NCBI GenBank assembly: GCA_031263035.1
Contig: JAISGP010000151.1
Location: forward strand, 51,344-115,343
From: Lachnospiraceae bacterium
GTDB lineage: Bacteria; Bacillota; Clostridia; Lachnospirales; Lachnospiraceae
Direction of reading: 5' to 3'
Length of the DNA: 64,000 bases
The translations under genes were made by a program, and so were the position numbers. Shown piece by piece: positions 43,252 to 53,804 of this stretch; the first letter of the stretch is position 1; every line of letters starts with the position of its first letter. The notes below the pieces were generated by a model. The model was not told the origin of the DNA and searched no databases. It saw only the letters and a list, made by a program, of their open reading frames with translations.

Positions 43252-45348
43252 ATGGCACAAGCATGTGAATTACATATAACGGCAGAAGGAAAACTTAAAG
43301 CTAAAACATATCCTAAATTGATGGATTCTGTATTAGATTATGTAAACGATAATATAGAAGAAGCCAAATCTTTATATGGATTGACAATATCGGATGAATT
43401 TAAGAACTATATAGGTAATAATAAACCTACTTTAACTGATTTATTGGAATACGTAGATGTTTATAATAGTTTCGAGAACGAAAAGTTAACTCCGGTTGAC
43501 TTGAAGTTCATGACGGATATTACATTATCCGATACAGAAAGAGATAATATTTTGGATAATTACGTATCGTCTTTTACGGTAGATGGTACATTTGGTTTAG
43601 ATAAAACATCTTTGGAGAAAGGTGGACTATTTACAGATTCTGAAATACTCCAGATATTAAATACAAGTGAATCCGATATTGATAAGATACAGTCTATATA
43701 TTATAAAATACAAAATTCAGATATAAGTTTCGACAATGTAATAACACCTTATGTTATTTCACAAGAAAATACTATTGGTAAATATAATCCAGATGTTTAT
43801 AGAAAAACGATATATGATAACTACATTGGTCTTGAAACTAAAGAAGATGTACTTAACAAAGCAGCTGAGATACAAGATGCAGTATTATTGAATAATCCTG
43901 TATTAGTAGAAAGTATATTATCGGATATTCAAGATAAACAACAATTAGTTCAATATGATGTTAGTATTTCATCAGACGGAAATTTAGAATTTGATAGTAG
44001 AAAAGTTAATAATAATATAGTAAGTCTTCAACAGACCTTAGATGTCAATCAGAATTTCGATGATGTATTATTTAGGATAAATTCTATATTAGAAGATTTG
44101 GATAGAGGTGAATTAAAAGATATTGAAACTTTAGAAGATTTATTTGCTGAAAAAGGAATTAATATTAAAGGTTTCAATAATATTACTACTTATCGTACTT
44201 CCGAAGAAATATCTGATTATCTAACTAGTCTTCATAATTTGATATATGATATTCAGAATGCGAAGGGTGATATAGAAACTTTGAAAGAATCATTAGAGGA
44301 ATACGATAAACATTATAAAGATTTTTTTGGAGACGATTTTGTTCTCGAAAAGAAAACTATATATAAACTAGAGAACGAAGGAGTATATATGAATATTGAG
44401 ACGTCTATTCCAGAGCATCTTTTATTTAGCGCAAAATCGGTAATAAGATATGAAGATAATATATATCGCAAAATAAGGGATAATAAGTCTTTAGCAGATT
44501 TGTATGAGATGATTTATGCAACTAATGGGTTGCTACCCAAATCTGTATTTTCTGTTGAAGTAAAAGATGATAATAAACGTATTGCAATGGAATATATCGA
44601 TAGATACGTTTCTGATAAATCTAAATCTCTATTAACATACAAATCTGTTGATTCAGAAGTACTTAAAAAAATAATAGCATATAAGATATTGACTGGAGCA
44701 ACTTTGGAAAGAGATGTGAATGATATAGATGAATCTTATCTCCGAAATGAATATATAGACCCTGATAAATTTTTAATAGACTTTAATAAAAAAATATTAA
44801 AGTCAGATGAGTTATCAGATTTATTTTATTATTCCGAACGAGGGTTAGAAGCTAAAGTTGGAATAGGGGATTATACTAAGATACTATTACAATCTTTATT
44901 AACGGAGCAAGAGTATTCGGATTTACAACAATACTCTTTAATTTCGGGAAATGAATCGTTATCATCATTAACCCCCGAATATGAACCAATAGTAACAGCG
45001 GATCGTAATGTTTTACGGAATTATTATGCTAATAACATGAATGTGTTGGATGAATTAAATAATCCGTATAGTATTGTAGGTTATACAACTGCGATAGTTG
45101 ATAATATAATAGAACCTTTTGTAAAAATAAAAGGAGAGTTATATGAACAATTGGAACCAAATATATATGAATTGGTAGATATAGTAGAAGATAGATATAA
45201 AAATTACACATTACAACAACCTAAACTATCTTTATCAGAATCTGAAATTAAAAATCATATTAACGATGATGAAGTAGATAATTCAGATGTAAAAGTGGAA
45301 GTCAAAAAAGGAAGAGTAGAAAACGAAGAAAATATAGAATTTTGTTAA
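43252..45348 (+). CDS. Large cargo-operon protein of unknown function
   Basis: A 698-aa acidic protein with a mixed helix/strand pattern, no membrane segment and no Cys cluster apart from the N-terminal MAQACELHI. It is first behind an internal late promoter and is followed after one base by the 2686-aa gene, so the two form a pair and may act together. I recognise no domain. A role as partner or chaperone of the giant protein, or as an ejected protein, is inference. Confidence 0.55.
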   Translation: MAQACELHITAEGKLKAKTYPKLMDSVLDYVNDNIEEAKSLYGLTISDEFKNYIGNNKPTLTDLLEYVDVYNSFENEKLTPVDLKFMTDITLSDTERDNILDNYVSSFTVDGTFGLDKTSLEKGGLFTDSEILQILNTSESDIDKIQSIYYKIQNSDISFDNVITPYVISQENTIGKYNPDVYRKTIYDNYIGLETKEDVLNKAAEIQDAVLLNNPVLVESILSDIQDKQQLVQYDVSISSDGNLEFDSRKVNNNIVSLQQTLDVNQNFDDVLFRINSILEDLDRGELKDIETLEDLFAEKGINIKGFNNITTYRTSEEISDYLTSLHNLIYDIQNAKGDIETLKESLEEYDKHYKDFFGDDFVLEKKTIYKLENEGVYMNIETSIPEHLLFSAKSVIRYEDNIYRKIRDNKSLADLYEMIYATNGLLPKSVFSVEVKDDNKRIAMEYIDRYVSDKSKSLLTYKSVDSEVLKKIIAYKILTGATLERDVNDIDESYLRNEYIDPDKFLIDFNKKILKSDELSDLFYYSERGLEAKVGIGDYTKILLQSLLTEQEYSDLQQYSLISGNESLSSLTPEYEPIVTADRNVLRNYYANNMNVLDELNNPYSIVGYTTAIVDNIIEPFVKIKGELYEQLEPNIYELVDIVEDRYKNYTLQQPKLSLSESEIKNHINDDEVDNSDVKVEVKKGRVENEENIEFC

Positions 45349-45349
45349 A

Positions 45350-48300
45350 ATGGGAGAAAAAACTTGTGTAGTAAATAGAGATAATAATGGTGAAGTAGTA
45401 TCGGTATTGGTTAGAAATCCCGATAATAACCCTGTGAGTAATATGATAGATATTGCTGTTATTAGGAATAATGGTAATACTTTGGATAAAGCACCTAATG
45501 GGAAAGATTCGGTATTATTCAAATCTTTTGTAGATGCGGGGTATAATTATAATGATGCTATTACTGAAGTTTCTAAGGTTTATAGTGATGATTTTTTATC
45601 AAAATTTGGAGATTGGTTAAATCCAAATGATAGTAATGTTTCCAAGGTTGTTGATGAAAATGGTCAACCCAAAGTTGTATGGAGTGGGCAAACAGAAGAT
45701 ATATCAGATTATTTGGGATTTGATACAATATTCGATGATAGTGGTAGCAAGCGTTTCGATAATAGCGCCTTTTTCTTAGAAAATAAAAAAACAGCAGATA
45801 GTTATGCTATGCCAATGGTAATGACTAGAGAACAAGCTGCTAAATATAAAATTCCATATAGAGAAGCAGTACCCGTATATCTGGATATTAAAAGTTTCAG
45901 AGAAGTTCCAGAGAACAGTTATAAAATTATCCCGGATATAGAAGAAAAAGGAATTGATGATATAGATGGATATGTAGGTGGTACAATACATGGTGCTGAA
46001 GGAAAGACATGGTCTGTAAAAAACGGAAGTCAAGTTATATTACCTAATAATATTGATATTAGTATAAAACCAGATGATATTAGATATTCTTATAATACAG
46101 GTCAAAGACCAAATGCAATAGGTCAATATACGTTTAATGACATTATCGAGAGGCTCAAGAAAAGTATTAATGCTGATGTTATATTTTATAATAGTTCTAA
46201 TATAAATAATATAATTCGAGAGAGTGGGGTTGACCCGCTTAAATTAGACCCTGCCAAGTTCATGGGATTACACGGGTCTCCAGTTTCTTTTGATAGATTT
46301 TCAAATGATGCTCTAAAAGATAGTCATTTACTATATGGGCATGGTCATTATTTTGCGTTGGATGGGACGATAGCATATAGCTATACTGGTAATGGAAAGG
46401 GTTATATTTATAAAGCCGAATTTCCAAAAGATATTAAATTATTAGATTTATCTAAACCATATAGTGATACCGATTTACTTAAAATAAAGAATTATTTAAA
46501 AGAAGACCCGACGTTACATAAGATAATGATTGATAAAATATCTAATCAAAAAGAAGTAGCATTAGGTATAATTGATTATATATCAAGAATTTATCAAGAA
46601 TCGGGTTTAACGGAACCGGAAGCTAATGTTAAAGTTTCAGAATTAAATAATAAACTATTCGGGTATAAAGGTAATATAGCTAAGGTTCGTAATACAATAG
46701 ATGATTCGACGACAGTAGTTATATACGATAGTTCCGATATAAATATAACAGATAAAAATAAAATATACCCTCTTGACCTATTAAAAGAACAAACTGAAGT
46801 TTATGGTTTTGTAACACCAGATAGGAAAGTTGCAATAAATACAGATATGTTCAATGCCAATACACCTATTCATGAATTCGCACATTTGTGGTGGACTTTG
46901 GCACCATCTGGGTTTAAGAAACAGATAACCAAGTATTTAAAGAGTACGGGTGCTTTAGATGAATTGAGATTTCCTTATAATAGGTTGACAGATGAACAAA
47001 AAGCAGATGAAGTATTTGTAAGATATGTTGCTAGTAGAGGAGAGGAATTATATCATCTTGGGGATGAAGCTAAACCTAAGAATAAAACTGTAATTCAAAA
47101 GATAGCTGCTTACATTAAAGATTTTTTCAAAAAAATTGTAAATGCTTTTACTGGTCAGAATATTAGTGAAGAAACATTTCGAGAAATGGTTGACACTGCG
47201 GCTAAGGATTTATTATTTGGTGAAAAAGGTAGAACAGCAAAAGGCGCTAATGATGATAATTATAGAGCAGATTCGAAAAATAAAGAGCTTACCCGTATAA
47301 AAGAAGAAGCAATCAAGAATGGAACATTCATGAAAGCGCCTAATGGTGTGAATACCAATTTGAATGAAGAACAATGGTTAAAGGTGAGAACAGAAGCTTT
47401 TAAAAATTGGTTTGGAGATTGGGAAAATAATCCGGAAAATTCGTCCAAAATTATCGACGAAAATAGAGAGCCGAAAGTAGTATATCATGGTAGTGCAATA
47501 TCTGACATAACGGAGTTTGACAATGTTTTCGGACGACGGGGTATTTTTTTTACAGATAATCTAAAAGTTGCAGAAGATTACAGAGAGAATAGTAAAGGTA
47601 AAATTTACCCAGTATTTCTAAATGCACGAGACGTTGCCGATTATGATGTAGAAGGTAAAATGTATTTTCAGTTAGATACTGATATTGATGACTGGGTAAT
47701 TGATGAAAAAAATGAAGGTAGAGATGGTGTTATCTTCAGGAATATTATCGATCCTAAAGATTCAGTAACAAATAAAAAAGGAATACCGGCTGCTACCGAT
47801 TATATTGTATTTGAATCCAATCAAATCAAATCTGTGGATAATATTGGTACATTTGATGCTAATTCTAATGATATTAGATTTTCAGTTAATGAAAAACCTG
47901 AATTTATAAATTCAAAGGTATACGAGTATCTTAAAACTCTTCCGTTTGTAACATCTGAGATGGCGTTGGATATGTATAAGAATATATATTCCAGTGATAT
48001 GGATTACTGGAAAAATCCAGATGGAGCATCTGATTTAAAATTAAATCCTCGTACAAAAGAGCCGCAGGTGTATTTCAGGTCTGAATCTGGTAAGGTATAT
48101 GATACCATTTTGAGTGCAATGAGGAATTCATCAACAGGGTATGAAATAGGATTTAAAACTAAAGATGGTGAATTTAAAACCGTTGGAAGTGTGCCTATAT
48201 ATAATAATACTGCTGACATTAAAAGTAAAGTACAAGACTTTATTAAACAAGGTATGTTAAAACCTTATACAGATGGTGATAATGTATATGAAGCTGAAGA

Positions 48301-51300
48301 TAGTATAGCAGCTGAAATGATTGAATCTAATTTAATTTTAAATAAACCTTTTGATTATGTAAGAGAAGGTAATTTCTTTAGATTCATATCGGGAGAAGAT
48401 AATAATGATAATACTGAAGATATTACATTAGAAGAAAGATTTGAAAAACTCAAGAAATTATTAGGTTCAGCAGATGCTATAAAGATTATTACAAATTCTG
48501 TATATTTAGATAAACTAAACGGAACGCCTACTAAAAAAGATGTGATATATGATAAATCACAGTTATATCAGTTTTTGGAGAATTTCATGAAGAAAGTTGG
48601 TATAAGTGTGACAAGCATTGATAATTATAAAAAAATATACAATGCTAAAAATGGTATTGAACCAGATGCTGAGGCTTTTGTAGATATATGGAACAAGATT
48701 ATAGCATTTAAAGATGGTAAAATTACGTTGGATGGGTTATCTGAAGAAGTATCACACTTTATAATAGAAGCATGGGACCAAAATGAAATCCGAAGATTAC
48801 TTCAATATATTTCTAATACATCGTATTATACGCAATATGCCGAAACATATCGCAATATTTATTCTAAACAAAATTCTGATCCTGAAGTTGTAGAAGAATA
48901 CGTACGTCGAGAAATTTTAGGTAAAATGTTATCGGAATCTTTGCAAAAGGATTTTACGACAGAAAATAAATCTGAAGTAGAACGAAATATTTTTCAAAGG
49001 TTAATGGATATTATCAAAAGATTTTTCGGATTTATTAGCAATAAAGTCGGTAAATCTGAAAAAAGTGAAATTGATTTTTTCACAAGTCAAATTCGAGATT
49101 TATTATATAACGAACAATTAGCCGAAAACTTGACCAATTTAGACCCAAAGTCTGATGTTGAGATAATGTATTCTATTTCGGAAGAGGCGATGAATGATTC
49201 TAAAAAAGCAGATGATTATACCAAAGGTGATAATGATAACTTAAAAGACGCTGCAATCATATTCAAAGAATCATTTTTAAAAGCTAAATCATTACTTGAT
49301 GAACTCAGAAAATATGATAAAAATGCTAATATTCCGTTATCATTGAGAGTAAACATAAAAGTATTGATAGATAAACGAGATTCTTTGGAAATGTTGAAGG
49401 CGGTGGCTATTAAAAATAATGCTGGTAAGGATTTAATTGATATGATGAATGATACTTTGAATACTATCGGGGAATTATCAGGTATGCTCAAAGTATTAGA
49501 AAATGTAGATGTGGAAAGCTTTACAGAAAGCTTATTTGACGATTTGGGTATTAATAGTCAAACTTTACGAGATGACTTAAAAGAAAGTGTTATAAATAGC
49601 ATGATGAATACACAAAAGGATATTAATTTAATTACCAAGTTATTCGGACATGTTGGTAAAATCTCTAATGTATTTATAACATTAATGAGCGGAATTGTTA
49701 AAAAAGTTTATAATGATTCTACTATGGATACGAATGCTGATTTCAAGAAATATGTTGAGCGGTTAGTACCTTATCAAAATTTGATAAATAAATTTAAAAA
49801 AGGAGGTAATTTTATATCAAGTGTAGATTCAGATAAAATAGAAATAGCAAAAAAAACTTATGAATATGAAATTCGTAAAAGCATCAATGATGAGGTAATT
49901 ACCGATTTGAGTTTAGAAGATTTCCTGAAAGATTATGATAATATCGGTAAAATAGAAAAAGGTACGTCTAATTATTACAGATATGATTATTTTTATAAAA
50001 AGAACTATGCTAAGAATGAATGGGCTGAAATAGACAGAATACCGTACTATGATATGTTTATTTCAAATATGGAATTAATAGAAGGTGTTGAAAAATTAGA
50101 GAACGGCATTGGAGAGTTATACATATATTTAAAGAATCTTTCTGATTCGCGGAGTAAAACTGCAAATAATTCAACCGCAAGAAAACAAAATAATGAATTT
50201 TGGGTTAGAGATAGAAGACAAAAATCTAATATTTTTAATAGAGACGGTTCATTGAAAAAAGGTTTGATATTTGAGAGTTACGGGAAGTTAAAGAGTAAAA
50301 TAGAAAGCGGGGAAATTAAACCTGAAAATATTGTATCAGTAAATCCTAAGTTAAAGTTAAATAATATTGCAGATAGTGATTATATTGTAGTAAAAGGTGA
50401 TGTTGATGCAGATGGGTTATTGGCTTTTAATTTATTAAAATGGAATAGTTTGAATCTATCTGAAGTTAAAGATAAAGATTTAATACGAGAAAACTTTGGG
50501 AAAGAATATCAAAATAAAAAGAAGCAGTGGAATAAACTCGAAGAAGGTGAGCGTGGAGTTGCTGCATTGAATTGGGTATTAGATAATCTGCAATTTGACA
50601 TGTCAGATGAATATTGGGAAGCTTTCGCTAATAATACAGGTCTTAATATAGACCGATTGTTGAAAGTTGCTCATAAAAGAGATATTACTGATATAACAAG
50701 ACTTGAAGATGATATCAGAAAGAATAGACAACAAAGGTCTAATATTTTGAAGATGTATAAAAAAGTAAATGATATTCGCGAAATAGATGCTGATATTATA
50801 TCTTCCGATGATAAATTGTTATTAGAAACCTTAGATAATGAATATTCTAATTTACGTAATGAATTAACACCATATTTTGAAGAGTATAATATAGATATAT
50901 ATAAGAGTGGAGATTCAGATAGCATTATCAGTATGAATAAATCATTCTATGATATTTTTGAAAAGACGATTGGTATTCGATATGAAAACTCAACATTGGC
51001 TCAAAAGAAACAATTCTTTTCTGGTAACGACGGTATGAGTGCCGACAAGTATAGTATATTTTTAAGTTTTAGCAAAAAATTATTATCAGGTAAATCTAAT
51101 AACAGCTCTGATATAGAAAGATACAGAACGTTAGCTAAAGACCCTAATAATAATGATTCGATTTTAGAAGCATATCTTGAAGCAAATGCTCCAATATGGT
51201 ACAAGAGATATGATGTCAATACTGAATATGGTAACTTCTTGAGAGATATAGACGACGGTGTTGTAAATATTGAAGATATAATCGATGATTATCTTCGTAC

Positions 51301-53410
51301 AGGTAAATTTATGTATAACGGTAAAGAAATGGATATGATGCAAATAAGCCCATCATTTCGTTATGCAATGGATATTGGTAAGAGTACCGAAGAGTTATAT
51401 GAAGATTATCAAGCTGAAACAGATTTGATGGCTAAATATGAGTTGTTACTCCAAATGGCTCGTTATGATAAACTCAAAAATGTCAAAACCGAAAATATAG
51501 ATTGGATTCTGAAGAATCCTGAAAACCTGAAAGTATATATCGGAATGATGGATATTCATTTGCGAAATTTGGAAAATAATTCAGCATTAAAACCGTCTAA
51601 TATTTTTCTAAGACCACAGATGCGTAAAGAAAGTTTAGAACGTTACGAGCAATTTGTAAAAAAAGGGAATAAAAAAGAACAGGTAATAGATGCACTTAAA
51701 GAAAGATTTCAGTATAGAGAAGACGATTTTGAAGATTCTTATAAATCATATACAATTCCTAAATATGGGATATATAGAATAGACCCAGAAGAATTGACAG
51801 ATAACGTATTTGGTAGTTTGATATGGAGTAATTCTCAATCCAACTTATATAAAAATAGAGTATTAAATTATGAAAAAGCTTTGAAAGCCATGACCGCACT
51901 TGAACAACAGAAGTTTAAAGGCAAACAAGCTAAAGAAACAAACTCATATTCAGTTATGAAAGAAATGTTGGATTATAATTTTTATGGAAAGACTACTACT
52001 ATGAAAATGGAAACAACAATTTTGGGTCAAAAGATAGATTTAGCTAAAGTATTGATGGCTTTCAGAAATACAGCAATTGGACAAGCGTTAGGTTTCGGAC
52101 CTATAATTGCAATTACAAATGAAACATCTGGAATAACTCAGCATCAGATTATGAAGTGGGTTGGTAAACAGATATATTCCCCAGCGGATGATAGAGCGTT
52201 TAAGTTTTTAGCACCAATGATAGGGGATTCCGCGAAAGATATAGGGTCGTTGGTACCGGCGAGTAAATTAAATAAAATATTATATTCGTTTGGAATTTAC
52301 AATATAGAAGATAGATTTAAAAATTCGCAATATAATTCTACATATAGATTAATGCCTGAAGCTTCGTTTAGTCTAATGGCAATGGGTAATTTCACATTAC
52401 AATCTCGTGTAGCATTAACTAAATTGATGGAAATTAGATTGATAGACGGGAAGTTCAGAACATGGCGTGAGTTTAACATGGATGAAAAGAAAGCCAATCC
52501 AAATCAATCTCATAAAGAAACAAGAGCTAAATTTGACCAATATGCTGAGAAGAGTGCATTTGACTACCTAAACGATGACGGGGGATTTGATACAGAACGT
52601 CTCGAAAAAGATGGTTACACGGGTGACTTGAAGAAAGACAAAAGTAGAATGATGTCTCAAATCCAAGATGTAGGTGAACAAGTAACGATGGAAATAAAGG
52701 CTCATAATGAAGGACAAGGAGCTAGAGACCCATTATGGTCATTTGCATTATCGCTGAAAAAATGGTTAATATTGGCTAATACAGCTATGTTTTCTAAGAA
52801 GAGAATAGATATAGAAACGGGAGGTGAGGAAGAAGGGTTAATGTATTCTTATCAATATTTGGTTGATTTAATCCGTGCTGGTCTTAAGGATAACAACGAT
52901 TTCGTAGGTGCTTATAATAATTTAAAAGAATATCAACAGAAAAACCTAAAAACAATGAGCGCCCTTAGTGCAACAATGGTTGTTTTATTTGCATTAGCGT
53001 TTATGTTGAAAAAAATGGCAGATGATGATGAGAAGGATAATTATGCTTTACAACTTGCCAGTTATATGATGCTCAGAAACTTAAATGAAACATTTTCGTC
53101 AAATATCGGGGTAGGTAATTCAGTTTATGAGGCACTTCAAAGCCCAATAATGCTCGCAAGTACAGTAGGTAATACACCATCTATACTCAAACTTGGGGAT
53201 ATAGGTCAAGATGTGACAAAAGGTAAATATAAAGGCATGGATAAATATTTATCACATTGGGTTAAATTAACAGCTGCTAAGAATATATATAGTTTGAAAT
53301 CTGCTGAAGCGTTGGGCGAGACGAGAAAAGGGTATGAATACTTTACAGCTAAGAATGCTTTGTATCATATTTTTGATTTGATGCCAAAAGAAGATAAAGA
53401 TGATAAATAA
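45350..53410 (+). CDS. Giant polyvalent protein with ADP-ribosyltransferase-like and zincin segments
   Basis: A 2686-aa protein. Three segments resemble ART-PolyVal domains of mobile-element polyvalent proteins: about 80-270 (KVVDENGQPKVVWSGQ), about 300-480 (GLHGSPVSFDRF, GHGHYFALDG) and about 670-850 (FKNWFGDWENNPENSSKI, KVVYHGS, RRGIFFTD). Between them HEFAH (508-512) is a zinc-protease (HExxH) motif. A second, degenerate EEVSHF lies near 1131. Long helical stretches follow, and one membrane-like helix near 2536-2555 (ALSATMVVLFALAFML). Such proteins are thought to be delivered with the DNA and to act in the host early. It fills the place where crAss-like phages carry their virion RNA polymerase. 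ART catalytic residues were not verified. Confidence 0.65.
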   Translation: MGEKTCVVNRDNNGEVVSVLVRNPDNNPVSNMIDIAVIRNNGNTLDKAPNGKDSVLFKSFVDAGYNYNDAITEVSKVYSDDFLSKFGDWLNPNDSNVSKVVDENGQPKVVWSGQTEDISDYLGFDTIFDDSGSKRFDNSAFFLENKKTADSYAMPMVMTREQAAKYKIPYREAVPVYLDIKSFREVPENSYKIIPDIEEKGIDDIDGYVGGTIHGAEGKTWSVKNGSQVILPNNIDISIKPDDIRYSYNTGQRPNAIGQYTFNDIIERLKKSINADVIFYNSSNINNIIRESGVDPLKLDPAKFMGLHGSPVSFDRFSNDALKDSHLLYGHGHYFALDGTIAYSYTGNGKGYIYKAEFPKDIKLLDLSKPYSDTDLLKIKNYLKEDPTLHKIMIDKISNQKEVALGIIDYISRIYQESGLTEPEANVKVSELNNKLFGYKGNIAKVRNTIDDSTTVVIYDSSDINITDKNKIYPLDLLKEQTEVYGFVTPDRKVAINTDMFNANTPIHEFAHLWWTLAPSGFKKQITKYLKSTGALDELRFPYNRLTDEQKADEVFVRYVASRGEELYHLGDEAKPKNKTVIQKIAAYIKDFFKKIVNAFTGQNISEETFREMVDTAAKDLLFGEKGRTAKGANDDNYRADSKNKELTRIKEEAIKNGTFMKAPNGVNTNLNEEQWLKVRTEAFKNWFGDWENNPENSSKIIDENREPKVVYHGSAISDITEFDNVFGRRGIFFTDNLKVAEDYRENSKGKIYPVFLNARDVADYDVEGKMYFQLDTDIDDWVIDEKNEGRDGVIFRNIIDPKDSVTNKKGIPAATDYIVFESNQIKSVDNIGTFDANSNDIRFSVNEKPEFINSKVYEYLKTLPFVTSEMALDMYKNIYSSDMDYWKNPDGASDLKLNPRTKEPQVYFRSESGKVYDTILSAMRNSSTGYEIGFKTKDGEFKTVGSVPIYNNTADIKSKVQDFIKQGMLKPYTDGDNVYEAEDSIAAEMIESNLILNKPFDYVREGNFFRFISGEDNNDNTEDITLEERFEKLKKLLGSADAIKIITNSVYLDKLNGTPTKKDVIYDKSQLYQFLENFMKKVGISVTSIDNYKKIYNAKNGIEPDAEAFVDIWNKIIAFKDGKITLDGLSEEVSHFIIEAWDQNEIRRLLQYISNTSYYTQYAETYRNIYSKQNSDPEVVEEYVRREILGKMLSESLQKDFTTENKSEVERNIFQRLMDIIKRFFGFISNKVGKSEKSEIDFFTSQIRDLLYNEQLAENLTNLDPKSDVEIMYSISEEAMNDSKKADDYTKGDNDNLKDAAIIFKESFLKAKSLLDELRKYDKNANIPLSLRVNIKVLIDKRDSLEMLKAVAIKNNAGKDLIDMMNDTLNTIGELSGMLKVLENVDVESFTESLFDDLGINSQTLRDDLKESVINSMMNTQKDINLITKLFGHVGKISNVFITLMSGIVKKVYNDSTMDTNADFKKYVERLVPYQNLINKFKKGGNFISSVDSDKIEIAKKTYEYEIRKSINDEVITDLSLEDFLKDYDNIGKIEKGTSNYYRYDYFYKKNYAKNEWAEIDRIPYYDMFISNMELIEGVEKLENGIGELYIYLKNLSDSRSKTANNSTARKQNNEFWVRDRRQKSNIFNRDGSLKKGLIFESYGKLKSKIESGEIKPENIVSVNPKLKLNNIADSDYIVVKGDVDADGLLAFNLLKWNSLNLSEVKDKDLIRENFGKEYQNKKKQWNKLEEGERGVAALNWVLDNLQFDMSDEYWEAFANNTGLNIDRLLKVAHKRDITDITRLEDDIRKNRQQRSNILKMYKKVNDIREIDADIISSDDKLLLETLDNEYSNLRNELTPYFEEYNIDIYKSGDSDSIISMNKSFYDIFEKTIGIRYENSTLAQKKQFFSGNDGMSADKYSIFLSFSKKLLSGKSNNSSDIERYRTLAKDPNNNDSILEAYLEANAPIWYKRYDVNTEYGNFLRDIDDGVVNIEDIIDDYLRTGKFMYNGKEMDMMQISPSFRYAMDIGKSTEELYEDYQAETDLMAKYELLLQMARYDKLKNVKTENIDWILKNPENLKVYIGMMDIHLRNLENNSALKPSNIFLRPQMRKESLERYEQFVKKGNKKEQVIDALKERFQYREDDFEDSYKSYTIPKYGIYRIDPEELTDNVFGSLIWSNSQSNLYKNRVLNYEKALKAMTALEQQKFKGKQAKETNSYSVMKEMLDYNFYGKTTTMKMETTILGQKIDLAKVLMAFRNTAIGQALGFGPIIAITNETSGITQHQIMKWVGKQIYSPADDRAFKFLAPMIGDSAKDIGSLVPASKLNKILYSFGIYNIEDRFKNSQYNSTYRLMPEASFSLMAMGNFTLQSRVALTKLMEIRLIDGKFRTWREFNMDEKKANPNQSHKETRAKFDQYAEKSAFDYLNDDGGFDTERLEKDGYTGDLKKDKSRMMSQIQDVGEQVTMEIKAHNEGQGARDPLWSFALSLKKWLILANTAMFSKKRIDIETGGEEEGLMYSYQYLVDLIRAGLKDNNDFVGAYNNLKEYQQKNLKTMSALSATMVVLFALAFMLKKMADDDEKDNYALQLASYMMLRNLNETFSSNIGVGNSVYEALQSPIMLASTVGNTPSILKLGDIGQDVTKGKYKGMDKYLSHWVKLTAAKNIYSLKSAEALGETRKGYEYFTAKNALYHIFDLMPKEDKDDK

Positions 53411-53432
53411 TAATGGTTAAAATTTTTAAGAG

Positions 53433-53693
53433 ATGTGTAATTGTTGCTTAGAAGAGAATAAATGTACATGTACAGGTAAATTCAAATATGCTTATGAACA
53501 ATATTTAGAAGTAGAAAGATTGAGATTGAAAGAAGAAGAGTGTAATATACCTGATAATACCTATGGGTTGAATCCGTACGTATTCGATAATTCAGCGGAT
53601 AGAGTATATTTAACTTATTCAGGTAAAGACAGATTGAGATGGTTATCTGAAGATAGCATGGTTCATCCATCCAGCGATAAAAGATGTACATAG
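53433..53693 (+). CDS. Small Cys-rich protein at the end of the late region
   Basis: An 86-aa protein with MCNCCLEENKCTCTG at the start, a probable metal- or disulphide-binding knot, and a polar rest. It is the last gene of the cargo operon and ends with TAG about 45 nt before the terminator. Its Cys pattern recalls the N-termini of the fibre-cluster proteins (CNCG, CKDC). The function is unknown. Confidence 0.55.
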   Translation: MCNCCLEENKCTCTGKFKYAYEQYLEVERLRLKEEECNIPDNTYGLNPYVFDNSADRVYLTYSGKDRLRWLSEDSMVHPSSDKRCT

Positions 53694-53739
53694 ATTAATC
53701 TACTTTAAATCAGAAAGTTATAATAATTTTACAAAATTA

Positions 53740-53772
53740 ATCCTTATTATTATTGTGTAGTAAGGATTTTTT
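53740..53772 (+). terminator. Terminator ending the late region
   Basis: ATCCTTA (53740-53746) pairs with TAAGGAT (53761-53767), followed by a T-run (53767-53772). It overlaps the -33 region of the next promoter. Confidence 0.7.
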
Positions 53773-53783
53773 ATATACTTTTG
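53753..53783 (+). promoter_or_regulatory. Promoter of the replication/early region
   Basis: TTG (53753-53755), 20 bp, TACTTTTG (53776-53783). There is no palindrome upstream, unlike the late promoters. The gene starts 21 nt later. Confidence 0.65.
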
Positions 53784-53804
53784 TTGAAACAAATTCCTTA
53801 AAAG

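Noticed and set aside
50395..50430. DVDADG in the 2686-aa protein as an RNA polymerase active-site motif
   Set aside because: The spacing does not match DxDGD and the surrounding sequence is not polymerase-like.
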